A stretch of DNA of 49,277 bases from Prevotella sp. (GTDB lineage Bacteria; Bacteroidota; Bacteroidia; Bacteroidales; Bacteroidaceae): assembly GCA_022788105.1 (NCBI GenBank), contig JALEVZ010000015.1:1-49277 (forward strand), written 5' to 3'. The notes beneath the pieces were generated by a model, which ran no database searches, had not been told where the DNA came from, and was given only the letters and a program-made list of their open reading frames with translations. Numbering within the stretch: the stretch's first letter is position 1; each line of letters opens with the position of its first letter. The position numbers and the translations under genes were made by a program. Of this stretch, positions 33,700 through 41,301 are shown piece by piece.

Positions 33700-35550
33700 C
33701 TATTTGTAACGGCGGCTGTTCATCGCCCCCACCTCGTCGTAGAGTGTCTGAAGAATGGCCTTTCCCTTCTCCACACGCAGGCTGTCTCCCTCGGGAGCGA
33801 CATTGAAAAACACCTTGTTAGAGGCATTGTCGTAGACGCTGACGCCCGTGTTGTCGAGGAAGCAGAAGCCGTTTACGAAGCTATAGAATGCGAACGGACT
33901 GTTATAACTCTCGCTCAACACGTTGCGACTGAACTTAAAATCGCCGTGCTTCAAGCCGAGCTGCGCGAGAAGCGTGGCGGCGAGGTCGGTCTGGTTCATT
34001 ATCTTCTCCACCGTCATCTTGCGGCTCACAGCGCCACCCGCCCATATCATAGGAATGCGGAAATAGCGCGGACTGAACCGCTCACCCTCCTTCGGATAAG
34101 GTGTGCCGTGGTCGGGGAGCAGCACGATGAGTGTGTTCTTCCACTGCGGAGTCTTCTTAAACCGCTTTATAAACTCACCAATGCAGTGGTCGGTATATGC
34201 GAACGCATTGTAGTGGGCGTCGTCAAACTTCTTAAACGGCACTTCAAACGGCTCGTGGCTGCTAAGTGTAAGAAACGCCGTGAACCACGGTTTTTTAGCT
34301 CCTTCGCGCTCCTGGAGCATGTCAAACAGTCGGTTGAAGGTCAGCCCGTCAGGCACTCCCCACTTACTGTAGTTGCGATCAGACATGGAGAAATCGTCCT
34401 GCGAGGTGATGGTATGAAATCCTCCTGCCCTCAAATAGCCTTGCATGTTTGTGAAGTTGATGTCGCCACCGTACAAGAAGTCGGTAGTGTAACCCGCATC
34501 GCCGAGCGTACGCGCGATATTAGGCAGCGACTGGCAGAGGTTTGACACCTTCATGAGCGACAGCGTGGGCAGACCCGGATAGCCGCTGAACGTACATACG
34601 GTGCCGCGGTCTGTGCGGAAACTGTTGGCAAAGATGCGCGAGAAGAACACGCCCTCGTCTGCAAGACGTTCGAGATTGGGCGCTACGCCTTTCTCACCGC
34701 CCAGTCTTTCAATCATCGTTGCGCCGAAACTCTCCATGAATATGACGAGAATGTTAGGCCGCGAGGTGTTGAGCACATATTCAGTACCCTCGTCGCTCTT
34801 TGGGTAGAGACCCTTCATGAGGGTCGCGCGGCGCTCTTCGTCGTAGAAGTTGAACTCGTCTTCATAGCGTGCCTGACGCTCCGTGCTGGCAAAGAGATTG
34901 AAGGCAGGGTTGATAGCCGACAGGTTCAGATATTGGTCTGTGCTGAAATAGGCGTCGCCCACATTGGCAGTAGACACCCTTATGCCACCACGTATGACGA
35001 GGAAGAGCAGCGCACCGACTGGCAATGCACACAGAGTGGTGAGCAACTGCTGCCCAATCATGTTTATCTTAGTAAGATTGCGCGGTGTGACAAGCCACAA
35101 CAAGCCGCTCATCAGAGCCGTAAGGCCCAACATAAGAGCCACACGTGCGGCGATATAAGCGCCTGACACGCTTGCCATAGCATTTTTCGGAGAGTCTATA
35201 TAGATAAATACCGAGGCGTCGAGCTTGCTCTCCCAGAACGCGAACAGCGACAGGTCTGACACGAAGATGACGCTGATGAGCAGCATCACCACAATATAAT
35301 AAGGTGTCATAATCTTGCGGAACGGCATGTGGCGAAACCACACAGAAGCCACAGTCAGCACGAACGGCAAGATGGTGAGATAGCCTGTTGTGGTAGCGTC
35401 AAGCCCCGCGCCATGCCACATCACGCTCAAGTAGTCGCCGATGCTATAGTCTTTTGACGCGTTGCATGCCATGAATACGGGCTTTTGCACAAGGAAATAA
35501 GCCCATATTAGCACAAAGTATGATAATAAATATTTTATTCTGTTCCACAT
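33700..35550 (-). CDS. LTA-synthase family sulfatase (inner-membrane phosphotransferase)
   Basis: Polytopic membrane enzyme of 616 aa: five N-terminal TM helices (residues ~5-195) and a large periplasmic alkaline-phosphatase-like domain (~255-560). Domain marks: PNILVIFMESFGATMI (metal-binding Glu and the family start), RTDRGTVCTFSGYPGLPT (the predicted nucleophilic threonine), FLTLSSHEPF, and VLLPDHGTPYP (metal Asp-His). In Gram-negative Bacteroidota such proteins most likely transfer phospho-head groups to glycans or lipids rather than make teichoic acid; the exact reaction is unknown. It is the first gene of a minus-strand set; a possible degenerate -7 box lies just upstream (taacttcg at 35584-35577). 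Confidence 0.88.
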   Translation of the reverse strand: MWNRIKYLLSYFVLIWAYFLVQKPVFMACNASKDYSIGDYLSVMWHGAGLDATTTGYLTILPFVLTVASVWFRHMPFRKIMTPYYIVVMLLISVIFVSDLSLFAFWESKLDASVFIYIDSPKNAMASVSGAYIAARVALMLGLTALMSGLLWLVTPRNLTKINMIGQQLLTTLCALPVGALLFLVIRGGIRVSTANVGDAYFSTDQYLNLSAINPAFNLFASTERQARYEDEFNFYDEERRATLMKGLYPKSDEGTEYVLNTSRPNILVIFMESFGATMIERLGGEKGVAPNLERLADEGVFFSRIFANSFRTDRGTVCTFSGYPGLPTLSLMKVSNLCQSLPNIARTLGDAGYTTDFLYGGDINFTNMQGYLRAGGFHTITSQDDFSMSDRNYSKWGVPDGLTFNRLFDMLQEREGAKKPWFTAFLTLSSHEPFEVPFKKFDDAHYNAFAYTDHCIGEFIKRFKKTPQWKNTLIVLLPDHGTPYPKEGERFSPRYFRIPMIWAGGAVSRKMTVEKIMNQTDLAATLLAQLGLKHGDFKFSRNVLSESYNSPFAFYSFVNGFCFLDNTGVSVYDNASNKVFFNVAPEGDSLRVEKGKAILQTLYDEVGAMNSRRYK

Positions 35551-35727
35551 ATATCGCTGACTTTAAGGTATTATCTGCGAAGTTACATAAAAAAAACGGG
35601 CTGTAGCCTCTTTTTCTACGATATTTTTAAGAAAGCGCACCATACGCCGCTTTTCAGCGTCCAAAGCCCTGTGCGGACATGAGATAAAAAACAAGACCTT
35701 ACCTACCACTCTGAAACAAAAAATGAC

Positions 35728-35735
35728 TACCTTTG
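35728..35735 (+). promoter_or_regulatory. -7 promoter box for the rhodanese gene
   Basis: The sequence tacctttg matches TAnnTTTG, 36 nt before the start codon at 35772. Confidence 0.65.
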
Positions 35736-35771
35736 TAAACGATTTCCATAACAACACATTATAAATAAAAA

Positions 35772-36173
35772 ATGACAAATATGAGAAACATAGTGCTGTC
35801 ATTACTCGCAGCAGTAGGACTCGGCACGTCGTCGTGTACCGCCGACAACGTGCCTGTGCTCGAGCCGCAGGAGTTCATCGCCAACGCTAAGGCAGACAGC
35901 AAAGCCGTAATACTCGACGTGCGTACCCCCGCCGAATATGCTGCGGGCCACCTCCGGGGCGCCCACCTGCTCGACTACCTCGACACGAAAGCCTTTGACA
36001 AAGGCATGAAGAAACTGAAAAAAAGCAAGACCTACTACGTCTACTGCCGTAGCGGGAAACGCAGCCACGCCGCCTGTCTGAAGATGCAGGAGCACGGTCT
36101 GAAAGTCGTAGACATGAAAGGCGGATATCTGAACTGGACCGCCCAGGGCATGGAAACAGTAACACAACAATGA
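35772..36173 (+). CDS. Rhodanese-domain lipoprotein
   Basis: Exported single-domain rhodanese of 133 aa with a lipoprotein signal (IVLSLLAAVGLGTSSC). The rhodanese fold covers residues ~35-130: VILDVRTPAEYAAGHLRGA, then the active-site loop YCRSGKRSHAAC, whose first Cys is the sulfur carrier, and GGYLNWTAQGM. Likely moves sulfane sulfur or acts as a persulfide carrier in the periplasm, which is inference. The last codons overlap the start of the next gene (36170) by four bases, so the two are translationally coupled. Confidence 0.9.
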   Translation: MTNMRNIVLSLLAAVGLGTSSCTADNVPVLEPQEFIANAKADSKAVILDVRTPAEYAAGHLRGAHLLDYLDTKAFDKGMKKLKKSKTYYVYCRSGKRSHAACLKMQEHGLKVVDMKGGYLNWTAQGMETVTQQ

Positions 36174-36727
36174 TTATGGAAAACAACACAACATACGACA
36201 ACGAACAGATGGAACAACTGTTCCACAACGACCTACACCGCTATCTGTCATCAATAAAGCTCGTCGACGAACGTCTGCCCGAAGCGCCCGACCTCGAAGA
36301 GCTGTGGCCTAAGCTGGCGCAGAGCTACATGCCTGACGGCGTGAGAGAGTTTGCCGCCTTCCCCACCGCCTCGCTCGGCTGGATGATGTATATCGGCATG
36401 GCAGTAGCAAAATACTGGGACGTGGACTGGGAGCTATATAGCAAGGTGGAAGACCTGTACAAATATCTGCGCGACCGCATAGACTTCGACCACATGGACG
36501 AGTACATCATGCGCGAGGTGCTGCTGCTCGACGAAGACGCCGAACACAAGACGACCGACACTGTAGCCGAGTGTGCCTCACGCACACACAACCTCTTGCT
36601 GCACCAACACCTCGAGCCGGGCACACCCGAAGCCTTCAAGACATACGTGGCAGCGCTTCACCAGCTCTACCTCATGGGTGTGGCGATGGAACTCAACGCC
36701 CTCGGCTACCACATGACAAAGATGTAA
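36170..36727 (+). CDS. Hypothetical helical protein
   Basis: Protein of 185 aa, mostly helical and acidic, no signal peptide and no motif that I recognise. A stretch FPTASLGWMMYIGMAVAKYWDVDW (abbreviated: GWMMYIGMAVAKYW) near residue 68 is hydrophobic but short. The ATG overlaps the rhodanese stop codon (ATGA), so expression is coupled; a second ATG 6 nt later (36176) is also possible. The next gene is 74 nt further. Function unknown. Confidence 0.78.
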   Translation: MIMENNTTYDNEQMEQLFHNDLHRYLSSIKLVDERLPEAPDLEELWPKLAQSYMPDGVREFAAFPTASLGWMMYIGMAVAKYWDVDWELYSKVEDLYKYLRDRIDFDHMDEYIMREVLLLDEDAEHKTTDTVAECASRTHNLLLHQHLEPGTPEAFKTYVAALHQLYLMGVAMELNALGYHMTKM

Positions 36728-36801
36728 AGACACATCTGTCAAGCCCCCACAAGTCTGCGACAGGCCTGAAATCAAAACATCAACATACTAACAAACGAAT
36801 T

Positions 36802-38667
36802 ATGACAAAGACCAAAACACTATTACTTACCGTCGTGCTTGCCGTGCTCGCCATCATGCAGGGATGGGCACAAAAGCCGTTCACATTCGCACAGATAACC
36901 GACATACACCTCAACAGCAACGACCCCAAGCCGCTGGAATATCTTATGACGTCGATTGCCGACATCAACCAGAACCCCGACATCGACTTCGTGCTCGTGA
37001 CTGGCGACCTCGCCGACAACGGCGACAACGCCTCTCTCGAACAGCTCGACAGCGCGCTGAAGACGCTGAACAAGAAATACTACGTCGTGACGGGCAACCA
37101 CGAGACCACATGGAGCGAGTCGGGCATGGCGAAATTTAGCGAGCTGTTCGGCAGCGAACGCCTGGAGTTTGAACACAACGGCGTGCTGTTCCTCGGCTTC
37201 ACCACAGGCCCTTTCATCAAGATGGCACTCGGACATGTCGCTCCCCACGACCTGACATGGCTCGCCGAAGAGGTGAACAACAAGGGCAAAGGCAAGCAGG
37301 TGTTCCTCGTGACACACTACCCCATAACCAAAGGCGACATAGACAACTGGTCAGAAGCAACCGACGCCATACGCAAACTCAACGTCAAGGTGTTCATCGG
37401 CGGACACTACCACCGCAACAGAGCACTCTTCTACGACGGCATACCGGGCTTCCTCTCACGCTCCAACCTCAAAGACGGCAACGGCAAGACGGGCTACAGT
37501 CTGTGCCATGTCACCGCCGACTCGCTCACCATAGCAGAGAAGAACCCCGGCGAAGCGCCACGTCAGTGGGGCGGCATATCGCTGAAGAAGCAGTACTACG
37601 ACCCGCAGGGCCACGCCGATGAATATCCTGACTTCAGCAGCAACGCCACATACGCTGGCAAGGTGGGCGAGGTGTGGCGCATAAAGAGCGGCCGCAGCAT
37701 CTACGCCTCTGCCACATGTTGGAAAGACAGAGTGTTTGTGGGCGACGTGACAGGCCTCATGACAGCCTACGACAAAGCCACTGGTAAGGAGTGCTGGCAC
37801 TTCCAGGCAGACAAAAAGATAGTCGGAACGCCTGCCGTGGTCAGCGGCACACTGGTCTTCGGCAGCACCGGCGACCGCATCTACGGTCTCGACGCACGCA
37901 CCGGACGTGAGCTGTGGCAGATAAAGACCGACCTACCCATCATGGGAGCCGTAGCCTCTGACGGCAAGACAGCATACATCGGCGGCAGCGACCACAAGAT
38001 GCACGCCATCGACGCGCGCACCGGCAAGGAGCGCTGGACCTTTGACGGAGTGAAAGGCTACATCGTGACACGCCCGCTGCTGACGCAGGGCATGGTGGTG
38101 TTCGGCGCATGGGACAGCAAGTTCTACGCCCTAAACCAGCAAGACGGCAGCCTGCTCTGGACATGGAACCACCCCAAAGACGGACTGCACTATTCACCCG
38201 CACAAGTGTGGCCCGTGGCTAACAAGGAAGCCATCTTCATCGCAGACCCGCAGCGCGCACTAACAGCCATCGGCCTGAAAGACGGCAAAACGCTGTGGCG
38301 CACATTCCAGTCTAAGGTGCGCGAGAGCATCGGCATGTCGGCAGACGGCCAGCGCATCTACGCCAAGACCATGCAGGACAGCATAGTGTGCTACCGCGCC
38401 ACCGCCTCAGAGGTAAAGGAAGTGTGGGCTACCGACTGCGGATTCGGCTATGAGCACGCCTCCACCATGCTGCCCGAAGTCAACGGCACCGTGTACAGCA
38501 GCACCAAAGACGGCCTCATCGTAGCCCTCGACAACAAGACGGGACGTCTGAAATGGACCTACAAGGTGGGCGCTTCGCTCGTCAACACCGTCACCCCTGC
38601 TGGCAAACGCCACATCATCACCACCTCTACCGACGGTGACATAGTGATGTTGGAGGACAAAAGATAA
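36802..38667 (+). CDS. Calcineurin-like phosphoesterase fused to a PQQ-type beta-propeller
   Basis: Exported protein of 621 aa with signal peptide MTKTKTLLLTVVLAVLAIMQGWA. Residues ~25-260 form a metallophosphoesterase domain: ITDIHLNSN (Asp-x-His), VTGDLADNGDN, VTGNHETTW and FIGGHYHRNR hold the metal ligands. Residues ~285-615 contain about seven propeller repeats with PQQ/BamB-type patterns (AYDKATGKECW, GLDARTGRELWQ, AIDARTGKERW, LDNKTGRLKW). Both are predicted to be periplasmic or at the surface. Substrate is unknown. The start at 36802 is used because the signal peptide begins there; an upstream in-frame extension overlaps the preceding gene. Confidence 0.9.
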   Translation: MTKTKTLLLTVVLAVLAIMQGWAQKPFTFAQITDIHLNSNDPKPLEYLMTSIADINQNPDIDFVLVTGDLADNGDNASLEQLDSALKTLNKKYYVVTGNHETTWSESGMAKFSELFGSERLEFEHNGVLFLGFTTGPFIKMALGHVAPHDLTWLAEEVNNKGKGKQVFLVTHYPITKGDIDNWSEATDAIRKLNVKVFIGGHYHRNRALFYDGIPGFLSRSNLKDGNGKTGYSLCHVTADSLTIAEKNPGEAPRQWGGISLKKQYYDPQGHADEYPDFSSNATYAGKVGEVWRIKSGRSIYASATCWKDRVFVGDVTGLMTAYDKATGKECWHFQADKKIVGTPAVVSGTLVFGSTGDRIYGLDARTGRELWQIKTDLPIMGAVASDGKTAYIGGSDHKMHAIDARTGKERWTFDGVKGYIVTRPLLTQGMVVFGAWDSKFYALNQQDGSLLWTWNHPKDGLHYSPAQVWPVANKEAIFIADPQRALTAIGLKDGKTLWRTFQSKVRESIGMSADGQRIYAKTMQDSIVCYRATASEVKEVWATDCGFGYEHASTMLPEVNGTVYSSTKDGLIVALDNKTGRLKWTYKVGASLVNTVTPAGKRHIITTSTDGDIVMLEDKR

Positions 38668-38711
38668 AACAAACTGATAACCGTCAGACACACTCTGGCA
38701 CAGAAACGAAA

Positions 38712-38769
38712 AAAGGTCATGTACGACTGAGAGTGGCAAAATGTCCACTTCATGTCGCACATGACCTTT
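38712..38769. terminator. Strong terminator after the phosphoesterase fusion
   Basis: A 16-bp stem with one mismatch (aaaggtcatgtacgac / gtcgcacatgaccttt), an inner gtgg/ccac pairing, preceded by an A-run and followed by cttttttg. It lies in a convergent gap. Confidence 0.92.
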
Positions 38770-38780
38770 CTTTTTTGACT

Positions 38781-38890
38781 AATAGCGACCGTTTCATGGT
38801 CTCATACCGACCGATATGAGCATGCGTTACGGTCGATATGAACACGCGTTACGGTCGATATGAGCACACGTTACGGTCGATATGAGATTA
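38781..38890. repeat. 22-bp tandem array, five units, ending in the stop codon of the OmpA-like gene
   Basis: Units at 38781, 38803, 38825, 38847 and 38869, all exactly 22 bp. Units 3-5 share cgttacggtcgatatga; units 1 and 2 keep cgacc or cgaccgatatgag. The last three bases of unit 5 (38888-38890) are the stop codon of the minus-strand gene, so the array abuts the coding end. Confidence 0.88.
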
Positions 38891-40981
38891 CTCTACGAAC
38901 ACGTCGAAGTCGTCGAGCGTCTCCTTCTGCTTCTTCCCGCCTTGCGGATTCGCACTCTTCTTGGGCACAGCCTTCAGCTGACCGTTTTCGTCAAACATGC
39001 CGTATGTGGTGCGCAAGACTATGAACTCGGTGCGGCGGTTGAGCTGGTTGCACACCTCTTGCTTCTCGGGGTCGAGCTTCTTGATGAACTCCTCGGTCAG
39101 CACGTCGCCCTCTTTCAGCCATGTCAGCTTCTCGGTGAGCTTCTTGCGTATGGTCTTAGGCTTCTCCTTGCCATAGCCGACGGGTGACAGACGGTCACGA
39201 GCGATGCCTTTGTCAACAAGATAGTTGACCACGCTCTCGGCGCGACGCTGCGCCAGTCCCTTGTTGTAGACGGACGAACCCTTGTAGTCGCAGTGCGACG
39301 ACAGCTCTATAGTGACGTTCGGATTTTCGTTGAGCAGCTTCACAAGCTCGTCGAGAGCGGCTTGCGACTCGGGGCGCAACGTGGCTTTGTCGAAGTCGTA
39401 GAATATGTTGTCGATGAGCACGGGGGCGGTGATGGAAGCCAATGGGAACTGCAACACATACTCGAAAGAGTCGTCTTTGGGCACCACCTTGAGGTCTTCC
39501 TTATGGTTGAGGAAGCCTTTGCACGTGGCGAGGAACATGTATTCCACGCCTGGCGTGAGCACCTTCTCAAACGAGCCATCGCTCTTCACGCTCAACTTGA
39601 GGTTGGTGCCGTCGCTGCCTATCATGTAGACCTGTGCCGCTGGTAGCTCATAGCCCTCCTGTTCGTAGACCCATCCCTTCACGCTCTGTATGATTTCGGG
39701 GTTCTCAAAGCTATAGATGTGGTCCCAGCCACGTCCGTCGCCACGGTTGGACGAGAAGTACCCACGGTTTTTCACACCCTCAAACGTCATGCCGAAATCG
39801 TCGCCCTGCGAGTTGAGCGGATAGCCCGGATGTTCCAAGACGTAGCGCCCCGACTTGTCGGGATGGGCTATGAAGATGTCGAGACCGCCCATGCCAGGAT
39901 GGCCGTCGGACGAGAAATAGAGGTCGCCGTTGGGTCGGAACGTCGGAAACTCCTCGTTGCCAGGAGTGTTGATAGGCTCGCCGAGGTTCTCGACACCGCC
40001 AAATCCTGCTGCCGTTATGCGCACACGCCATATATCAAATCCACCCTTTCCGCCCGGCATGTCGGACGTGAAATAGAGCCACTGGCCGTCGGGCGAGATG
40101 GCAGGATGGGCGAAGCTGGAGAGCGTGTCTTTGGTCAGCGCCACGTCCGACGCCTTGCCCCACGCCGCATCGGCGCGACTTGACTTCACAATCTGTGCAT
40201 AGCGCGGATAGGAAGGGTCGGTAAGACACTGCGTGAGGTACATCTCACGCTGGTCGGGTGACAGGCAACTGGCGCCTTCGTCGAACTCGGTGTTCACGCC
40301 ACCACTCACCGCTTCAGGCTTCGACCACTTGCCTTTATCGTCTTTCTGCGACACGAATATGTCGCCATTCTTGGTTCCTGTGATGCCGCTCAGCTCGTCG
40401 CCGGCAGCCTCGTTGCGTGTAGAGGTGAAATAAAGCTGGTCAAACTGGTCGCCAGCAAGCATGGGCGAATATTCTGCGCGGCGCGAGTTGAACACGTCCA
40501 TACGCTTCACCGTGTAGCGCGAGCCTTGCTTCTTCCACGCCGGAGCCTGCTGTGCCGACAGCTGTCCGTTGCGTGCCAGCACGTTGTCGGGCATGGAGTC
40601 GAGCACCACAGCAAACTGTTCCGCCGCCTGTTTGTAGTCGCCATTTTTCAACAGCTGGCGTCCGAACTCGAGGCGGTCTGCCACCGTGGCTTGATTGTAG
40701 CGCACCATGTTGCGATAGGCGGCAATGGCTTTGGGTGTAGAATTTATCTTACGGTAGCACTCTGCCATCTTACCTGCGATGCGTCCGCGGCGGTCGCGCT
40801 CCTTCGGCGGCGTCTTAGTGTACGCCTGCTTATATTGTGTTGCAGCGTCGTAGTATTCGCCGATAGCCATATATTTCTCCGCCTTCTTCAGGTTCTTCTC
40901 CGCGCCACAGCTGGCAAGGAGAGCCACCATTATCGCCACAAAGAGCAGCGAAGATACGCTATAAGTTGCTGTCTTAGTCAC
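38888..40981 (-). CDS. PorE-like OmpA lipoprotein (type IX secretion component)
   Basis: Lipoprotein of 697 aa: signal ending LLASC (Cys near residue 25), a TPR-like region (~30-130, KKAEKYMAIGEYYDAATQY), a propeller of PD40-type repeats (~155-430, FTSTRNEAAGDELSG, HPAISPDGQWLYFTSDMPGGKGGFD, FPTFRPNGDLYFSSDGHPGMGG), a carboxypeptidase-regulatory-like domain (~440-520) and a C-terminal OmpA peptidoglycan-binding domain (~530-650, ELSSHCDYKGS, then NKGLAQRRAESVVNYL). This domain order matches PorE, which links the T9SS rings to peptidoglycan; related lipoproteins of other roles exist, so the call is by architecture. Confidence 0.82.
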   Translation of the reverse strand: MTKTATYSVSSLLFVAIMVALLASCGAEKNLKKAEKYMAIGEYYDAATQYKQAYTKTPPKERDRRGRIAGKMAECYRKINSTPKAIAAYRNMVRYNQATVADRLEFGRQLLKNGDYKQAAEQFAVVLDSMPDNVLARNGQLSAQQAPAWKKQGSRYTVKRMDVFNSRRAEYSPMLAGDQFDQLYFTSTRNEAAGDELSGITGTKNGDIFVSQKDDKGKWSKPEAVSGGVNTEFDEGASCLSPDQREMYLTQCLTDPSYPRYAQIVKSSRADAAWGKASDVALTKDTLSSFAHPAISPDGQWLYFTSDMPGGKGGFDIWRVRITAAGFGGVENLGEPINTPGNEEFPTFRPNGDLYFSSDGHPGMGGLDIFIAHPDKSGRYVLEHPGYPLNSQGDDFGMTFEGVKNRGYFSSNRGDGRGWDHIYSFENPEIIQSVKGWVYEQEGYELPAAQVYMIGSDGTNLKLSVKSDGSFEKVLTPGVEYMFLATCKGFLNHKEDLKVVPKDDSFEYVLQFPLASITAPVLIDNIFYDFDKATLRPESQAALDELVKLLNENPNVTIELSSHCDYKGSSVYNKGLAQRRAESVVNYLVDKGIARDRLSPVGYGKEKPKTIRKKLTEKLTWLKEGDVLTEEFIKKLDPEKQEVCNQLNRRTEFIVLRTTYGMFDENGQLKAVPKKSANPQGGKKQKETLDDFDVFVE

Positions 40982-41040
40982 TTTATATATAGTTTTTTGA
41001 AGGTTTCACACGCCCATAGCACACGAAACCTGGGTTATAT

Positions 41041-41084
41041 TCTGTTGTCTAAAAGACTTGTTTCTGTTGTCTAAAAAACGTACA
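41041..41084. repeat. Two-unit 22-bp repeat upstream of the PorE-like gene
   Basis: tctgttgtctaaaa occurs at 41041 and again at 41063, with units diverging only at their ends. It lies in the 320-bp gap upstream of the minus-strand PorE-like start, which also has a 7-bp hairpin (aggtttc / gaaacct near 41000-41031) and, further right, the topB terminator. No gene seen in the gap. Confidence 0.65.
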
Positions 41085-41202
41085 ATCGGCGGTTTTATTG
41101 TGCTACGGACGGCCTTTCACCACGAAGTGGGAGCGAAAATGTAAAGCGGAGAAGAGAAACTAACCACCTTGTGACACAAAAAGGACTGCGCCTTGACGAA
41201 AA

Positions 41203-41238
41203 AAGGCTACTTCTCCGACGATGTAGAGAAGTAGCCTT
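41203..41238 (-). terminator. Terminator after topoisomerase III
   Basis: Perfect 13-bp stem (gagaagtagcctt paired with aaggctacttctc) with a 10-nt loop; on the minus strand it is followed by a run of T (ttttttcg). It lies about 65 nt after the topB stop codon. Confidence 0.88.
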
Positions 41239-41301
41239 CTATATGTGTTCAATACCACAGATGGCCTGTGAAAGTCTGTAAAGCACCGTGCAGAGGCGCT
41301 G

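Noticed and set aside
33145..34545. Long plus-strand frame opposite the LTA-synthase-like gene
   Set aside because: It crosses two annotated minus-strand genes and has no recognisable domain; it is a by-product of codon bias.
36571..36801. Upstream N-terminal extension of the phosphoesterase fusion
   Set aside because: It would overlap the previous gene in another frame and would bury the signal peptide that begins at 36802.
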